Source: Muribaculaceae bacterium (GTDB lineage: Bacteria; Bacteroidota; Bacteroidia; Bacteroidales; Muribaculaceae). From it: a DNA stretch of 60,079 nt. A model generated the notes under the pieces. That model was not told where the DNA came from, searched no databases, and worked only from the letters and a program-made list of their open reading frames with translations. Shown here one piece after another: positions 15,867 to 24,608 of this stretch (within the stretch, counting starts at the first letter, position 1; the number at the start of each line of letters is the position of its first letter). Made by a program: the position numbers and the translations under genes. The stretch lies in assembly GCA_022510405.1 (NCBI GenBank), contig JAFLTP010000006.1, positions 1-60,079 on the forward strand. Reading direction: 5' to 3'.

Positions 15867-15922
15867 AGAACTTAGGAAAAGTTCTTCCCATTGGTTTAGA
15901 ACTTAGGAAAAGTTCTTTCCTG
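15867..15922. repeat. Second locus of the 32-bp palindromic repeat (two units)
   Basis: Units start at 15867 and 15898, each with AGAACTT AGGAA AAGTTCT, followed by the CTTCCCATTG-like spacer. It fills most of the gap between DUF1599 and the next gene and ends about 10 bases before that ATG, so the second hairpin would lie at the ribosome entry site. Confidence 0.8.
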
Positions 15923-15932
15923 TTTAGGATAA

Positions 15933-17081
15933 ATGAGGAAAGAGGTAGTGATAAGGATAGTGACATGGATTCTCCGCATATTGTGTGGAGGACTATTCAT
16001 CTTTTCCGGTTTTGTGAAGGCCATCGATCCTTGGGGTACCATCTTTAAAGTGGAAGAATATTTGGGAGCTTTCGGAATTCCGATGATTTTCCCATTGTTA
16101 CGCCTGGGAGTGTTCGCACTTTGTGCGGTTGAATTTATAGTAGGCTGTTTCCTTCTTTTGGGCTGTTTCAGGAAATCGTGTCCGATATTCGCCGCTCTAA
16201 TAATGGTTTTCATGTTGCCTTTGACCCTGTGGATCGCTATGGAAAATCCGGTTTCTGATTGCGGATGTTTTGGTGATGCGGTGGTACTTTCAAATTGGGC
16301 TACATTTTGGAAAAATGTGATTCTGTCGGCAGGAATTTTATGGTTGATTCGATATAACTTGAAAGGCATATGCCTTATTTCTCCTGATTTTCAATGGTTG
16401 GCAGTAGTTGCTTCCGGTATATTTATAGTTATAATAGAATTAATAGGTTACTATTATCAACCACTGATCGACTTCAGGGATTATAAGGAAGGTAGTAAAT
16501 TATTTGCCACCAGTGAAGCTGATGACTATCATGGGATAGAAACATTTGATGTCGAAACAGGCGATGATACTAATGAAGAGGCTGAAAATCCGGATGGTAA
16601 AGAATTGGTGGTTATGATCCCCAAGATATCAATGGTGTCACCGGCAACTACGTGGAAACTTAATTCCTTGTATGAATGGTCGCAAGAAAATGATGTGAAG
16701 ATGATTGGGATAGTGTCCGGGAGCACGGAGGAAATAGAGGAATGGGAAGACCTGAGCATGGCCTCCTATCCCATTTATTTAGCAGACGACTCTGCCATAA
16801 AGGAGGTAGTGAGAGGAAATCCGGGGGTAGTGTATCTCGATAATGGTAAAATAGTATGGAAATCCACATTAAATGCCATTGATGTGGATGACTTCTTAGG
16901 ACCTGAAGTTTCGGGCGATGCCTCAACATTTGCCAGAGACAACGCCCGATTCTTAAGAAACTGTATATTTATATACTTGATTGTGATGGCTTTTCTGGTC
17001 TTAATCTCTTTCACCCCACGCCTGGCCAAATCCATAATAGTTGGAAGATTGGCCAACCGACGTGGCGTTCGACATCATTAA
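15933..17081 (+). CDS. BT_3928-type membrane protein (DoxX/MauE-like plus periplasmic domain)
   Basis: 382 residues. Four membrane segments at the N-terminus (about 7-30, 50-75, 80-100, 120-137) carry the DoxX/MauE-like pattern with CGGLFIFSGFVKAIDPWGT and a cysteine pair in DCGCFGD. A fifth segment at about 153-172 leads to a soluble domain (about 180-340) that looks weakly thioredoxin-like but has no CxxC, and a final membrane segment at about 345-365. Related proteins in Bacteroides are annotated BT_3928 family; the DCGCFG motif suggests a redox or methylamine-dehydrogenase-maturation type fold. Substrate unknown. The gene converges on glutamine synthetase. Confidence 0.7.
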   Translation: MRKEVVIRIVTWILRILCGGLFIFSGFVKAIDPWGTIFKVEEYLGAFGIPMIFPLLRLGVFALCAVEFIVGCFLLLGCFRKSCPIFAALIMVFMLPLTLWIAMENPVSDCGCFGDAVVLSNWATFWKNVILSAGILWLIRYNLKGICLISPDFQWLAVVASGIFIVIIELIGYYYQPLIDFRDYKEGSKLFATSEADDYHGIETFDVETGDDTNEEAENPDGKELVVMIPKISMVSPATTWKLNSLYEWSQENDVKMIGIVSGSTEEIEEWEDLSMASYPIYLADDSAIKEVVRGNPGVVYLDNGKIVWKSTLNAIDVDDFLGPEVSGDASTFARDNARFLRNCIFIYLIVMAFLVLISFTPRLAKSIIVGRLANRRGVRHH

Positions 17082-17100
17082 TCAAGACGTGATTGGCAGA

Positions 17101-18603
17101 TTAACCGCAATGCCAATATTTTTTCACCACTTTCATCATCTGTTTAGGGTCGTTGGTAGTTTTCTTTCTTAGGTCGGCATCGTCATATTTACGTAGTTTC
17201 CCGATAATGCCATCAATCATACGAGGTGAGAAAACTTCCTTTTCTTCGAACACTTCCCTCACCTTTTCAAGAGCATCAGCTGAGGTTACACAACTGTCGG
17301 GCAGAGATTTGAGTTGAGCGAGTTTCTCTTTATTCTCTTCATTATGGATATTGACGCTCACATACATTTCTTCTGCACGTTTAAGAGCGTTTTCCATTTC
17401 AAATCCTTTACGAGCCGCCACTACCATCGCTGCCAACAATTGATAGATATCAGCCGAACAATCGCCACTTCTCAACTCACAAGTTTGACGTTGAGGCGGT
17501 ATTGTTTCGTGACCTTTTTCAAGAGGATTTGCCTGTGAACACATATCGTTTTTGCCGGTCCATCCTAAAGGCACCCTTACGAGGACAGAACGGTTGCGGT
17601 CGCCCCAACAAATCGAAGTGGGTGCTTCCTGATGCGGGACAAGACGGAAATAGCTGGTAGGGACTTTATTACCCATAGCGGTTATCGCGTCGGCATACTC
17701 AAGAATTCCCGAAATCGCTTTCTTGGCAATATCGCTCAACACCCCGTTCTCTATCATCATATTGGTGTCATCTTTCTGTATTTTGAAATGGATATGTAGG
17801 CCGCTGCCAGCTTTGCCCGCTGTGATTTTAGGAGCAAAAGTCACATCATAGCCTTTCCTTGCCCCTAAAGTGCGAATTATCCATTTTGCAATCATAAGAT
17901 GGTCGGCAGCCTCCACAGCGGGAACCGGAAGGAATTCAATCTCGTTTTGTTCATAAATCATTCCATCCAAGGTGAAATTACCCACTTCATTATGGCCATA
18001 TTTTATTTGTCCGCCACATTGTGCTATGAGATTCATACATTCAGTGCGGAATCCATTGAATTTTGCAAAAGGAGCTGATTCATGGTATCCTTTTTGGTCA
18101 GACGCATGGAACAAACCGGAATCTTCTGAGATTACATAATATTCGAGTTCCCCCATTGCATGGAATTCCATACCTGTGGTCTTTTGGAATTCCTCGCAAG
18201 CTTTACGTAGGACATATTCAGGAGACTCTTTAAGCGGTTCACCTTCTTTGTTGAAAAAAGAAGCCAGAAGAGTGAGGGTTGGAATTTCTGCAAAAGGATC
18301 CATAAATGCCGTAGAAAAACGAGGTATCACATATAGATCGCTGTTGCCCGCTTCTATAAAAGGAAAAAGGCTGCTTCCGTCAACTCGTTCACCATAAGTG
18401 AGAATTGAATCGAGATAGTTTTCTGAATTTATAACGAAATTAAGGCTCTTGAGACGGTTGTCGTCTGCGGGATACATAAATTTCACCATTTTGATGCCAT
18501 TTGCCTTGACATAATTAATCAAGTCAGCTTTAGTGAATTCATTAGTTGGTTTTTGAAGGAATTCCACAATCTTGTTTGGATTGAGGCTTAAATTTGAGTT
18601 CAT
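17101..18603 (-). CDS. glnA: Glutamine synthetase
   Basis: 500 residues from the Met at 18603; the longer reading adds 15 residues that look like untranslated leader, and a promoter sits at 18679-18712. Glutamine synthetase landmarks are MGELEYYVIS (metal Glu), YEQNEIEFLPV, TFAPKITAGKAGSGLHIHF, SYFRLVPHQEAPTSICWGDRNRSVLVRVP and LRSGDCSADIYQLLAAM. It makes glutamine from glutamate, ammonia and ATP in the cytoplasm. The length and motif spacing are GSI-like, not the long GSIII type (about 700 residues) that is also common in Bacteroides. It is monocistronic and divergent from trxA. Confidence 0.9.
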   Translation of the reverse strand: MNSNLSLNPNKIVEFLQKPTNEFTKADLINYVKANGIKMVKFMYPADDNRLKSLNFVINSENYLDSILTYGERVDGSSLFPFIEAGNSDLYVIPRFSTAFMDPFAEIPTLTLLASFFNKEGEPLKESPEYVLRKACEEFQKTTGMEFHAMGELEYYVISEDSGLFHASDQKGYHESAPFAKFNGFRTECMNLIAQCGGQIKYGHNEVGNFTLDGMIYEQNEIEFLPVPAVEAADHLMIAKWIIRTLGARKGYDVTFAPKITAGKAGSGLHIHFKIQKDDTNMMIENGVLSDIAKKAISGILEYADAITAMGNKVPTSYFRLVPHQEAPTSICWGDRNRSVLVRVPLGWTGKNDMCSQANPLEKGHETIPPQRQTCELRSGDCSADIYQLLAAMVVAARKGFEMENALKRAEEMYVSVNIHNEENKEKLAQLKSLPDSCVTSADALEKVREVFEEKEVFSPRMIDGIIGKLRKYDDADLRKKTTNDPKQMMKVVKKYWHCG

Positions 18604-18678
18604 GGTATTATTTATTAAGGTAGATTGTGTTTCATGCTTACTTTTCAATGGTAGAAGCTCTTAAAAAGTTAGCAAAAA

Positions 18679-18712
18679 CAAAGATAAAAATTAATTCTAA
18701 AAATAGAACAAA
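18679..18712 (-). promoter_or_regulatory. Promoter of glutamine synthetase
   Basis: Minus-strand -33 TTTG (18709-18712) and -7 TATCTTTG (18679-18686), 22 bases apart. The leader to the chosen ATG is about 70 bases. This supports the start at 18603 but does not exclude the longer reading, whose ATG (18648) is also inside the transcript. Confidence 0.55.
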
Positions 18713-18777
18713 AATATCATGAACTTATAATGAATTACTTTGTTTTTTAATTAAAGAACTACTTAAAAAAGAAAATT

Positions 18778-19074
18778 ATGGAAAAGTTTGAAGACATAAT
18801 CAAATCTGAAAAACCGGTATTGGTTGATTTTTTTGCAACATGGTGTGGTCCTTGCCAGATGATGCATCCTATCTTGGATGAACTTCATGGACTTATCGGT
18901 GACAAGGCCAGGATTCTTAAGGTCGACATAGACAAGAATCAGGAACTTGCACAATTGTATCAGGTTAGGTCAGTGCCGACCTTAATGGTATTCAAGAACG
19001 GTAAGGTTGAATGGCGTCAAAGCGGAGTGCAACAGGCAGCAACTTTGGAACAAGTTATCAACCAATATGCTTGA
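18778..19074 (+). CDS. trxA: Thioredoxin
   Basis: 98 residues, a compact thioredoxin with the active site WCGPC at 22-26 and the cis-proline segment VRSVPTLMVFKNGK. No signal peptide, so cytoplasmic. It reduces protein disulfides using thioredoxin reductase. An imperfect -7 box (TTACTTTG, 18735-18742) lies upstream. It is monocistronic with a strong terminator. Confidence 0.95.
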   Translation: MEKFEDIIKSEKPVLVDFFATWCGPCQMMHPILDELHGLIGDKARILKVDIDKNQELAQLYQVRSVPTLMVFKNGKVEWRQSGVQQAATLEQVINQYA

Positions 19075-19097
19075 CTATAAAAACCTTTACTAAAGCA

Positions 19098-19124
19098 ACA
19101 GCCCCTTCACAGGGGCTGTTTTTT
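19098..19124 (+). terminator. Terminator of trxA
   Basis: Perfect 8-bp stem ACAGCCCC/GGGGCTGT (19098-19105 with 19112-19119), 6-base loop, T6 tail; 23 bases after the stop. Confidence 0.9.
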
Positions 19125-19152
19125 GTGTTAGATATGATATAATGATTTATGG

Positions 19153-20106
19153 TTAGAGTTCTCTCAAGAATCTGTAAAGTACAGTTTGAGCAGAAATTTC
19201 ACGGTTAGCGGCTTCCGGAATCACAATGCTTTTTTCACTTTCAATTACATCGTCGGTCACAATCATATTTCTTCTCACAGGAAGGCAATGCATGAAAAAC
19301 GCTCCATCAGTTAGATCCATTGATTTGGTATCGACTGTCCAATTGCGGTCGGTGCTTAAAACCTTTCCGTAATTTGGGTCAGAGTATGCCGACCAATTTT
19401 TAGCATATATGAAATCCGCATCTTTGAAAGCTTTTTCACGGTTGTATTCCACTTTTGCTTTACCTACAAATTGCGGGTCGAGTTCATATCCTTCAGGATG
19501 AGTGATCACAAAGTCATAGTCGGTGGCATTCATCCATTCGGCAAAAGAGTTAGCCACGGCCTGTGGAAGCGGACGAGGATGAGGAGCCCACGTCAGTACA
19601 ACCTTAGGACGTTCCTTGGTCTTGAATTCTTCAATAGTTATCAAATCGGCAAAACTCTGAAGAGGATGACGTGTGGCAGCCTCCATACTGAAAACCGGTT
19701 TCCCGGAATATTTGATAAACTGATTGAGCACCTTCTCCTCGTAATCGGATTTTTTATCAGTGAGACCTGCAAAAGATCTTACCCCGATTATATCACAATA
19801 GGACCCCATCACCGGAATAGCTTCAAGAAGATGTTCCGCCTTATCTCCATCCATAACAACTCCACGTTCGGTTTCAAGTTTCCACGCACCCTGATTTACA
19901 TCCAGAACCATCACGTTCATACCAAGGTTCATCGCAGCTTTCTGTGTGGAAAGCCGAGTGCGTAAAGAAGAGTTAAAGAAAATCATCAGGAGAGTTTTAT
20001 TCTTACCCAAATCTGTAAAGGCGAAACGGTCTTCTTTAATCATTTTGGCATCCTCAAGTGCTTTACCGAGAGGACCTATATCTTGAACACAAGTGAATTT
20101 TTTCAT
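19153..20106 (-). CDS. argF': N-acylornithine carbamoyltransferase (ArgF', probably N-succinyl type)
   Basis: 317 residues, last gene of the arginine operon. Carbamoyl-phosphate site: FFNSSLRTRLSTQ (43-55). Second site: FMHCLPVRRN. The family carbamoylates N-succinyl- or N-acetylornithine instead of ornithine. In Bacteroides fragilis ArgF' a proline at position 90 is known to favour succinylornithine, while the Xanthomonas enzyme has Glu at the equivalent place (92). Here residue 90 is Ala (in DGDKAEHLLEA). A small non-acidic residue fits the succinyl form, but this residue is not one I know to have been tested. The start overlaps argD by 4 bases (ATGA). Confidence 0.9.
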   Translation of the reverse strand: MKKFTCVQDIGPLGKALEDAKMIKEDRFAFTDLGKNKTLLMIFFNSSLRTRLSTQKAAMNLGMNVMVLDVNQGAWKLETERGVVMDGDKAEHLLEAIPVMGSYCDIIGVRSFAGLTDKKSDYEEKVLNQFIKYSGKPVFSMEAATRHPLQSFADLITIEEFKTKERPKVVLTWAPHPRPLPQAVANSFAEWMNATDYDFVITHPEGYELDPQFVGKAKVEYNREKAFKDADFIYAKNWSAYSDPNYGKVLSTDRNWTVDTKSMDLTDGAFFMHCLPVRRNMIVTDDVIESEKSIVIPEAANREISAQTVLYRFLREL

Positions 20107-21230
20107 GCTAAAACTTTCTTTAAAGAGTCAATAAAATAGTCGGCTTGCGATTTTGAGAGAGTGAGCGCAGGCAACAACCTCACTGTTCTTTCACCGGCTC
20201 CTCCGGTGAATATATAGTGATCGAACAGGAGTTTTTTTCTCAGGTCGGAACCGTTCCAGCCTTTTACTTCAAATCCTATCATAAGTCCCTTTCCTCTCAC
20301 ATCTTCCACCTCAAGAATCTTCTTTAGTTCAGATATGAGGTATTCACCAGTTTCCTTGGCATTTTCCACCAGGTTTTCATTTTCAATCACATCAATCACG
20401 GACAAGGCAGCGGCACAACCCAAGTGATTTCCACCGAAAGTAGTGCCCAACATACCCTTTTTGGCTTCTATTTCAGGAGAAATTAAAACTGCCGCGAAAG
20501 GAAAACCATTGGCGATTCCTTTAGCAGATGTAATTATATCGGGTTTTATTCCGGAGTATTGATGGGCAAAGAATTTTCCGGTCCTGCCATATCCGGATTG
20601 AATTTCATCAAGAATAAGCAGAGTACCAGTGGCTTTACATTGCTTTTCCAATTCTTTTAGGAATTGATCGGTAGGTTCATGGATTCCTGACACACCCTGG
20701 ATTCCTTCAATAATGACAGCTGCATATTCTTTGGTTGCCAAAGCATTTTTCGCTGCATCAATATCATTAAGAGGAACAAAAGTTATATTGGCGGTTTTAT
20801 TGAAAGGAGCCTGGATTTTAGGATTGTCAGTTGCCGCAACGGCCCCTGAAGTGCGACCGTGGAAAGCTTTACCAAATGCAAGAATCTTTTTTCTATCTGT
20901 TACAAAAGAAGCCAGTTTCATGGCATTTTCATTTGCTTCTGCTCCGGAATTACAAAGGAAGAGATTATAGTCTTCATATCCAGATAATTTGCCGAGTCGC
21001 TTTGCCAATTCCTCTTGCAGAGAGTTCTTAACAGAATTGGAATAGAATGCGAGTTTTCCTACCTGATCACTTATAGCCTTTACATAGTGAGGATGGGAAT
21101 GTCCGATTGAGATCACGGCATGTCCTCCATATAAGTCGAGATATTCTGTATTGTCGGCAGTAAAGACATAGGAACCCTTGCCGCTCACCGGTTCTATGTC
21201 GAAAAGGGAATATACGTCGAAAAGTTTCAT
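20103..21230 (-). CDS. argD: N-acylornithine aminotransferase
   Basis: 375 residues, class III aminotransferase. Landmarks are LDLYGGHAVISIGHSHPHY, LFLCNSGAEANENAMKLA, FGKAFHGRTSGAVAAT, LLILDEIQSGYGRTGKFFAHQ and the PLP lysine in IITSAKGIANGFPFAAV. It converts N-acylglutamate semialdehyde to N-acylornithine. A G-free heptamer repeat ends 10 bases upstream of the start, and the stop overlaps argF'. Confidence 0.92.
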   Translation of the reverse strand: MKLFDVYSLFDIEPVSGKGSYVFTADNTEYLDLYGGHAVISIGHSHPHYVKAISDQVGKLAFYSNSVKNSLQEELAKRLGKLSGYEDYNLFLCNSGAEANENAMKLASFVTDRKKILAFGKAFHGRTSGAVAATDNPKIQAPFNKTANITFVPLNDIDAAKNALATKEYAAVIIEGIQGVSGIHEPTDQFLKELEKQCKATGTLLILDEIQSGYGRTGKFFAHQYSGIKPDIITSAKGIANGFPFAAVLISPEIEAKKGMLGTTFGGNHLGCAAALSVIDVIENENLVENAKETGEYLISELKKILEVEDVRGKGLMIGFEVKGWNGSDLRKKLLFDHYIFTGGAGERTVRLLPALTLSKSQADYFIDSLKKVLA

Positions 21231-21239
21231 TTAGGGGGA

Positions 21240-21328
21240 TGTGAGATGTGAGTTGTGAGTTTTAAGTTTTAAATTTTGAGTTGTGAGTTTTAAGTTTTGA
21301 GTAGGGAGTTTTAAGTTTTGAGTAGGGA
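21240..21328. repeat. Degenerate heptamer repeat upstream of argD
   Basis: About 12 units of AGTTTTA, AGTTTTG, AGTTGTG and AGTAGGG fill the gap between argC and argD. The coding strand is almost free of G. Confidence 0.8.
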
Positions 21329-21333
21329 GATTA

Positions 21334-22302
21334 TTAGAAGGCTGAAGGTTTTAAATGAAGACCTGTTGCCTGGTCTATTCCAAGCATGATATTCATGTTT
21401 TGAACCGCCTGACCGGAGGCTCCCTTAAGGAGATTGTCTTCGGCACAAGTAATCAACAACACGCCATCTTGAACCAGCACATTGATGATCGCCTTGTTGG
21501 TATTCACAGCTTGTTTTAAATCCACCGGGGCGTCACTAATTATTGTGAAAGGTGCTTCAGCATAGAAATTTTTATACAGATCAGCCACCTCTTCTTGTGA
21601 GAGATTGATATGCAAGGTGGTAATCGCATATATACCTCTTGGGAAATCTCCCCTCACAGGTATGAAAATAAGGTTTGAGGAAAAATCAGGTTGAAGTTTC
21701 CTTAGAGTCATTGTAATCTCTTTGAGATGCTGATGGGTGAAAGGTTTGTAGACCGAAATGTTATCGTTACGCCAGGAGAAATGGGTAGTTGCTCCCGGTT
21801 TCACTCCCGCACCCGTTGACCCGGTCAATGCAGTTATATTGATATCTCCATCCCGGGGTAAAAGTCCGGCGGCAGCCAAAGGTAGCAAAGAGAGTTGAAT
21901 GGCCGTGGCAAAGCAACCTGGATTTGCCACGGATTGGGCCGATTGAGTTCTTTTAAAGTTCACTTCAGGCAATCCATAGACGTAGCCCTCGCTTTCATCC
22001 CTAAAATCCTGAGCGAGGTCAATCACTCTTAAATGATTAGGGCGTTCATTCGCTTCCCAGAATTTCTTGCTGTCGCCATGTGCCGAACAAAGAAAAAGGA
22101 TGTCAATATCATCCAGAGGATGGGTATCTGAGAAAACGAGATCAGTTTCACCCAAAAGACCACCATGGATATCGGTAATTTTCTTGCCGGCGTTACTTGA
22201 GGAATGCACGAATGCAATCTCGACTTCCGGATGATTTATCAAAAGGCGCAAGAGTTCACCTGCTGTGTACCCTGCGCCTCCTATGATGCCTATTTTTTTC
22301 AT
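21334..22302 (-). CDS. argC: N-acyl-gamma-glutamyl-phosphate reductase
   Basis: 322 residues. An N-terminal Rossmann fold (IGIIGGAGYTAGELLRLL), the catalytic cysteine in VANPGCFATAIQLSLLPL and the GSTGAGVKPGATTHFSWR segment define ArgC. It reduces N-acylglutamyl phosphate with NADPH to the semialdehyde. The start overlaps the argG stop by 4 bases (ATGA), so the pair is translationally coupled. Confidence 0.92.
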   Translation of the reverse strand: MKKIGIIGGAGYTAGELLRLLINHPEVEIAFVHSSSNAGKKITDIHGGLLGETDLVFSDTHPLDDIDILFLCSAHGDSKKFWEANERPNHLRVIDLAQDFRDESEGYVYGLPEVNFKRTQSAQSVANPGCFATAIQLSLLPLAAAGLLPRDGDINITALTGSTGAGVKPGATTHFSWRNDNISVYKPFTHQHLKEITMTLRKLQPDFSSNLIFIPVRGDFPRGIYAITTLHINLSQEEVADLYKNFYAEAPFTIISDAPVDLKQAVNTNKAIINVLVQDGVLLITCAEDNLLKGASGQAVQNMNIMLGIDQATGLHLKPSAF

Positions 22303-23519
22303 TCTCCCAAATCGGTTTTGCCGTTTTTCTTTTGGTTGTTATGGTAAATCTTCATTGGGATAGACATAATCCTCGTGAATCCTTTCACATCGTCGGCAGT
22401 CCAAGCCTTGTTGATTTCACCATATTCACCGAAGTCGGTTTTCATAAGGTCGTAAGGTGAATCCACACCTACCAGAGTATATGACAGGGGACGGAGAGTT
22501 ATCTCCACAGTTCCACTCACATTTCTTTGGGAACTTTCCAGCATTTTCTCGATATCACGCATGACAGGTTCTAGATACTGCGCCTCATGGAGGAACATAC
22601 CATACCAAGTGCCCAACTGATCTTTCCAGTATTGCTGCCATTTAGTTAGTGTATGCTTTTCGAGCATTTTATGGGCGGCAATGATAAGAATCGGGGCTGC
22701 GGCTTCGAAACCAACACGTCCCTTAATGCCTATGATTGTGTCACCTATATGCATATCTCGACCGATACCATATTGGGAGCCGATTCTTTCGATTTCCCGG
22801 ATAGCATCAACCTTATTGTCATAAGGTTTGCCGTTCACAGCCACCACTTCGCCCTTATCAAAAGTGATTTTCAAAGTTTCAGGCTCAGTTTTGGTGACTT
22901 GCGACGGATATGCTTCATCGGGGAGAGTAAGTTCCGATTTGAGAGTTTCCTTACCACCTACGGAAGTACCCCATAAACCTTTGTTGATGGAATATTCCAT
23001 TTTTTTGAAATCGGCTTCATATCCATGTTTCTTGAGATAGTCGATTTCATATTCGCGAGTAAGCGTCAGATCTCTTGTAGGAGTGATAATCTCGATTTCC
23101 GGAGCCATGATTTGGAAAGTAAGGTCGAATCTAACCTGATCGTTCCCGGCTCCTGTAGACCCATGAGCTATTGCATCAGCCCCTATTTTCTTGGCATAAT
23201 CGATTGTTGCGAGTGCCTGGAAAATTCTTTCCGAACTTACGGAAATAGGATATGTGCCGTTTCGTAGCACATTACCGGCAATCATATATTTGATACTGCG
23301 GTTGTAGTAATCATCGGTTACATCCAGGGTGGCATGAGAAGCTGCGCCAAGTTTCTTTGATTTTTCTGCAATTGCTTCCAGTTCCTCATCAGAAAATCCA
23401 CCTGTATTTGCTATTGCGGTATGAACTTCATACCCGAGATCTTCGGAAAGATATTTCACAGCGAATGAAGTGTCGAGACCTCCGGAGAAAGCCAACACCA
23501 CTTTTTTCTTTTTATCCAT
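22299..23519 (-). CDS. argG: Argininosuccinate synthase
   Basis: 406 residues from the Met at 23519. That start places the ATP-binding P-loop VVLAFSGGLDTSFAV right at the N-terminus, as in the family, and leaves a 10-base gap to the GNAT gene; the longer reading adds 24 residues unlike any ArgG and overlaps that gene. Other landmarks are HGSTGAGNDQVRF and YSINKGLWGTSVGG. It joins citrulline and aspartate with ATP. Confidence 0.93.
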   Translation of the reverse strand: MDKKKKVVLAFSGGLDTSFAVKYLSEDLGYEVHTAIANTGGFSDEELEAIAEKSKKLGAASHATLDVTDDYYNRSIKYMIAGNVLRNGTYPISVSSERIFQALATIDYAKKIGADAIAHGSTGAGNDQVRFDLTFQIMAPEIEIITPTRDLTLTREYEIDYLKKHGYEADFKKMEYSINKGLWGTSVGGKETLKSELTLPDEAYPSQVTKTEPETLKITFDKGEVVAVNGKPYDNKVDAIREIERIGSQYGIGRDMHIGDTIIGIKGRVGFEAAAPILIIAAHKMLEKHTLTKWQQYWKDQLGTWYGMFLHEAQYLEPVMRDIEKMLESSQRNVSGTVEITLRPLSYTLVGVDSPYDLMKTDFGEYGEINKAWTADDVKGFTRIMSIPMKIYHNNQKKNGKTDLGE

Positions 23520-23529
23520 TTGTTTGTTA

Positions 23530-24138
23530 CTATTTTTTACGTGTGATAACGTCTTTGAATTTAGCCCAAGCTGATTTCTTTTCCTCTTCATTCACCAAAG
23601 GTTGTTGAGGATCATAAAGCATACCTGTGCACAGGCACATACGTCGGTTGTTGCGTTGAAGGATATCATAATTTCGACATCCTTGGCATCCTTCCCAGAA
23701 CTCGTTGTCGTCGGTGAGTTCCGAAAAAGTGACGGGCTTATATCCCATACGGGAATTAAGCTTCATAACCGGGAGTGAGGTGGTGATTGAAAACAGCTTC
23801 GCAAAAGGGAACCGAAGTCGAGCCAGCTGGAAAGTTTTCGCCTTGATGGCGCCGGCAAGGCCAAGATGGCGATATTCTGGATCGACAATCAAACCCGAAG
23901 TTGCAACGAAATCACCGTGACCCCAACTCTCAATATAACTGAACCCTACGAGACGATCACCATGAAGAGCCACAACGCTCTTACCACCGATGATTTTCTG
24001 AGCGATATATTCCGGGGTGCGTTTTGCGATACCGGTGCCTCTTTGCAGGGCAGATTCATAAATCATATTTACAATCTGCTCGGAATATTTCGCCTCTTCG
24101 GGTTCGGCAAACTTCACATTAATCTCTTTGAGAGTCAT
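23530..24138 (-). CDS. GNAT acyltransferase in the arginine operon, candidate N-acylglutamate synthase
   Basis: 202 residues. The GNAT core (about 8-140) has the acyl-CoA loop in VDPEYRHLGLAGAIKA and a C-terminal SRMGYKPV typical of the fold. A tail holds four cysteines (151, 154, 168, 170: CxxC and CxC) that could bind a metal. The operon contains all other steps from N-acylglutamate to arginine but no argA or argJ. A GNAT gene at this place in Bacteroides thetaiotaomicron has, as I recall, been assigned as N-acylglutamate synthase from mutant phenotypes. The acyl donor here (succinyl- or acetyl-CoA) is inferred only from ArgF'. Confidence 0.75.
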   Translation of the reverse strand: MTLKEINVKFAEPEEAKYSEQIVNMIYESALQRGTGIAKRTPEYIAQKIIGGKSVVALHGDRLVGFSYIESWGHGDFVATSGLIVDPEYRHLGLAGAIKAKTFQLARLRFPFAKLFSITTSLPVMKLNSRMGYKPVTFSELTDDNEFWEGCQGCRNYDILQRNNRRMCLCTGMLYDPQQPLVNEEEKKSAWAKFKDVITRKK

Positions 24139-24239
24139 TGTTAAAGAGTCCGAATTAAAAGGTATGATTGTTTATCTGTTGTTTTTTCTACTGAAAAACG
24201 TGCAAAATTACTAAAAATGTTTGATAAATATGTTATAAA

Positions 24240-24608
24240 TCATCCTATTCTTTTGCCGAAAGGAAATAATGCAAGGAGCATCAACTTGAAATTCTCCATG
24301 CCGAAAGGTATACCAATCACTGTAATACAGAAAAATAGTCCCCACGTAAGATGATTCAAAGCGATGGGAATGCCACCGACAAACCACCAGATAACATTCA
24401 TTATACCGGCTAAACATCCAGAAGGCCAACCATCGGAATGGATATCCGTGCCAAAGGGCCACAGAGCCACTAATGCCAATTTCATTGTCTGGAGTCCGAA
24501 GGGTATACCGACAATAGTCACCATCAACAAGAGGCTGGAAATGACATATCCAATGGCTGAAATAAATCCTCCAAATATAAGCCAGATTATGTTGAGCAGT
24601 ATTTTCAT
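24240..24608 (-). CDS. yccF: YccF-family inner membrane protein
   Basis: 122 residues, two similar halves each with hydrophobic segments and the YccF signature: VTIVGIPFGLQTMKLALVALWPFG in half 1 and ITVIGIPFGMENFKLMLLALFPFG in half 2. Function unknown in any organism I know. Its ATG follows the argH stop with no gap, so it is co-translated with argH; a link to arginine or just a passenger cannot be decided. Confidence 0.85.
   Translation of the reverse strand: MKILLNIIWLIFGGFISAIGYVISSLLLMVTIVGIPFGLQTMKLALVALWPFGTDIHSDGWPSGCLAGIMNVIWWFVGGIPIALNHLTWGLFFCITVIGIPFGMENFKLMLLALFPFGKRIG

Noticed and set aside
17040..17120. Terminator between the BT_3928-type gene and glutamine synthetase
   Set aside because: Only a 5-bp AATCA/TGATT stem is visible with no T run; too weak to call.
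23520..23591. Longer N-terminus for ArgG
   Set aside because: It precedes the P-loop by an unrelated basic stretch, overlaps the GNAT gene, and all ArgG proteins I know start just before the P-loop.
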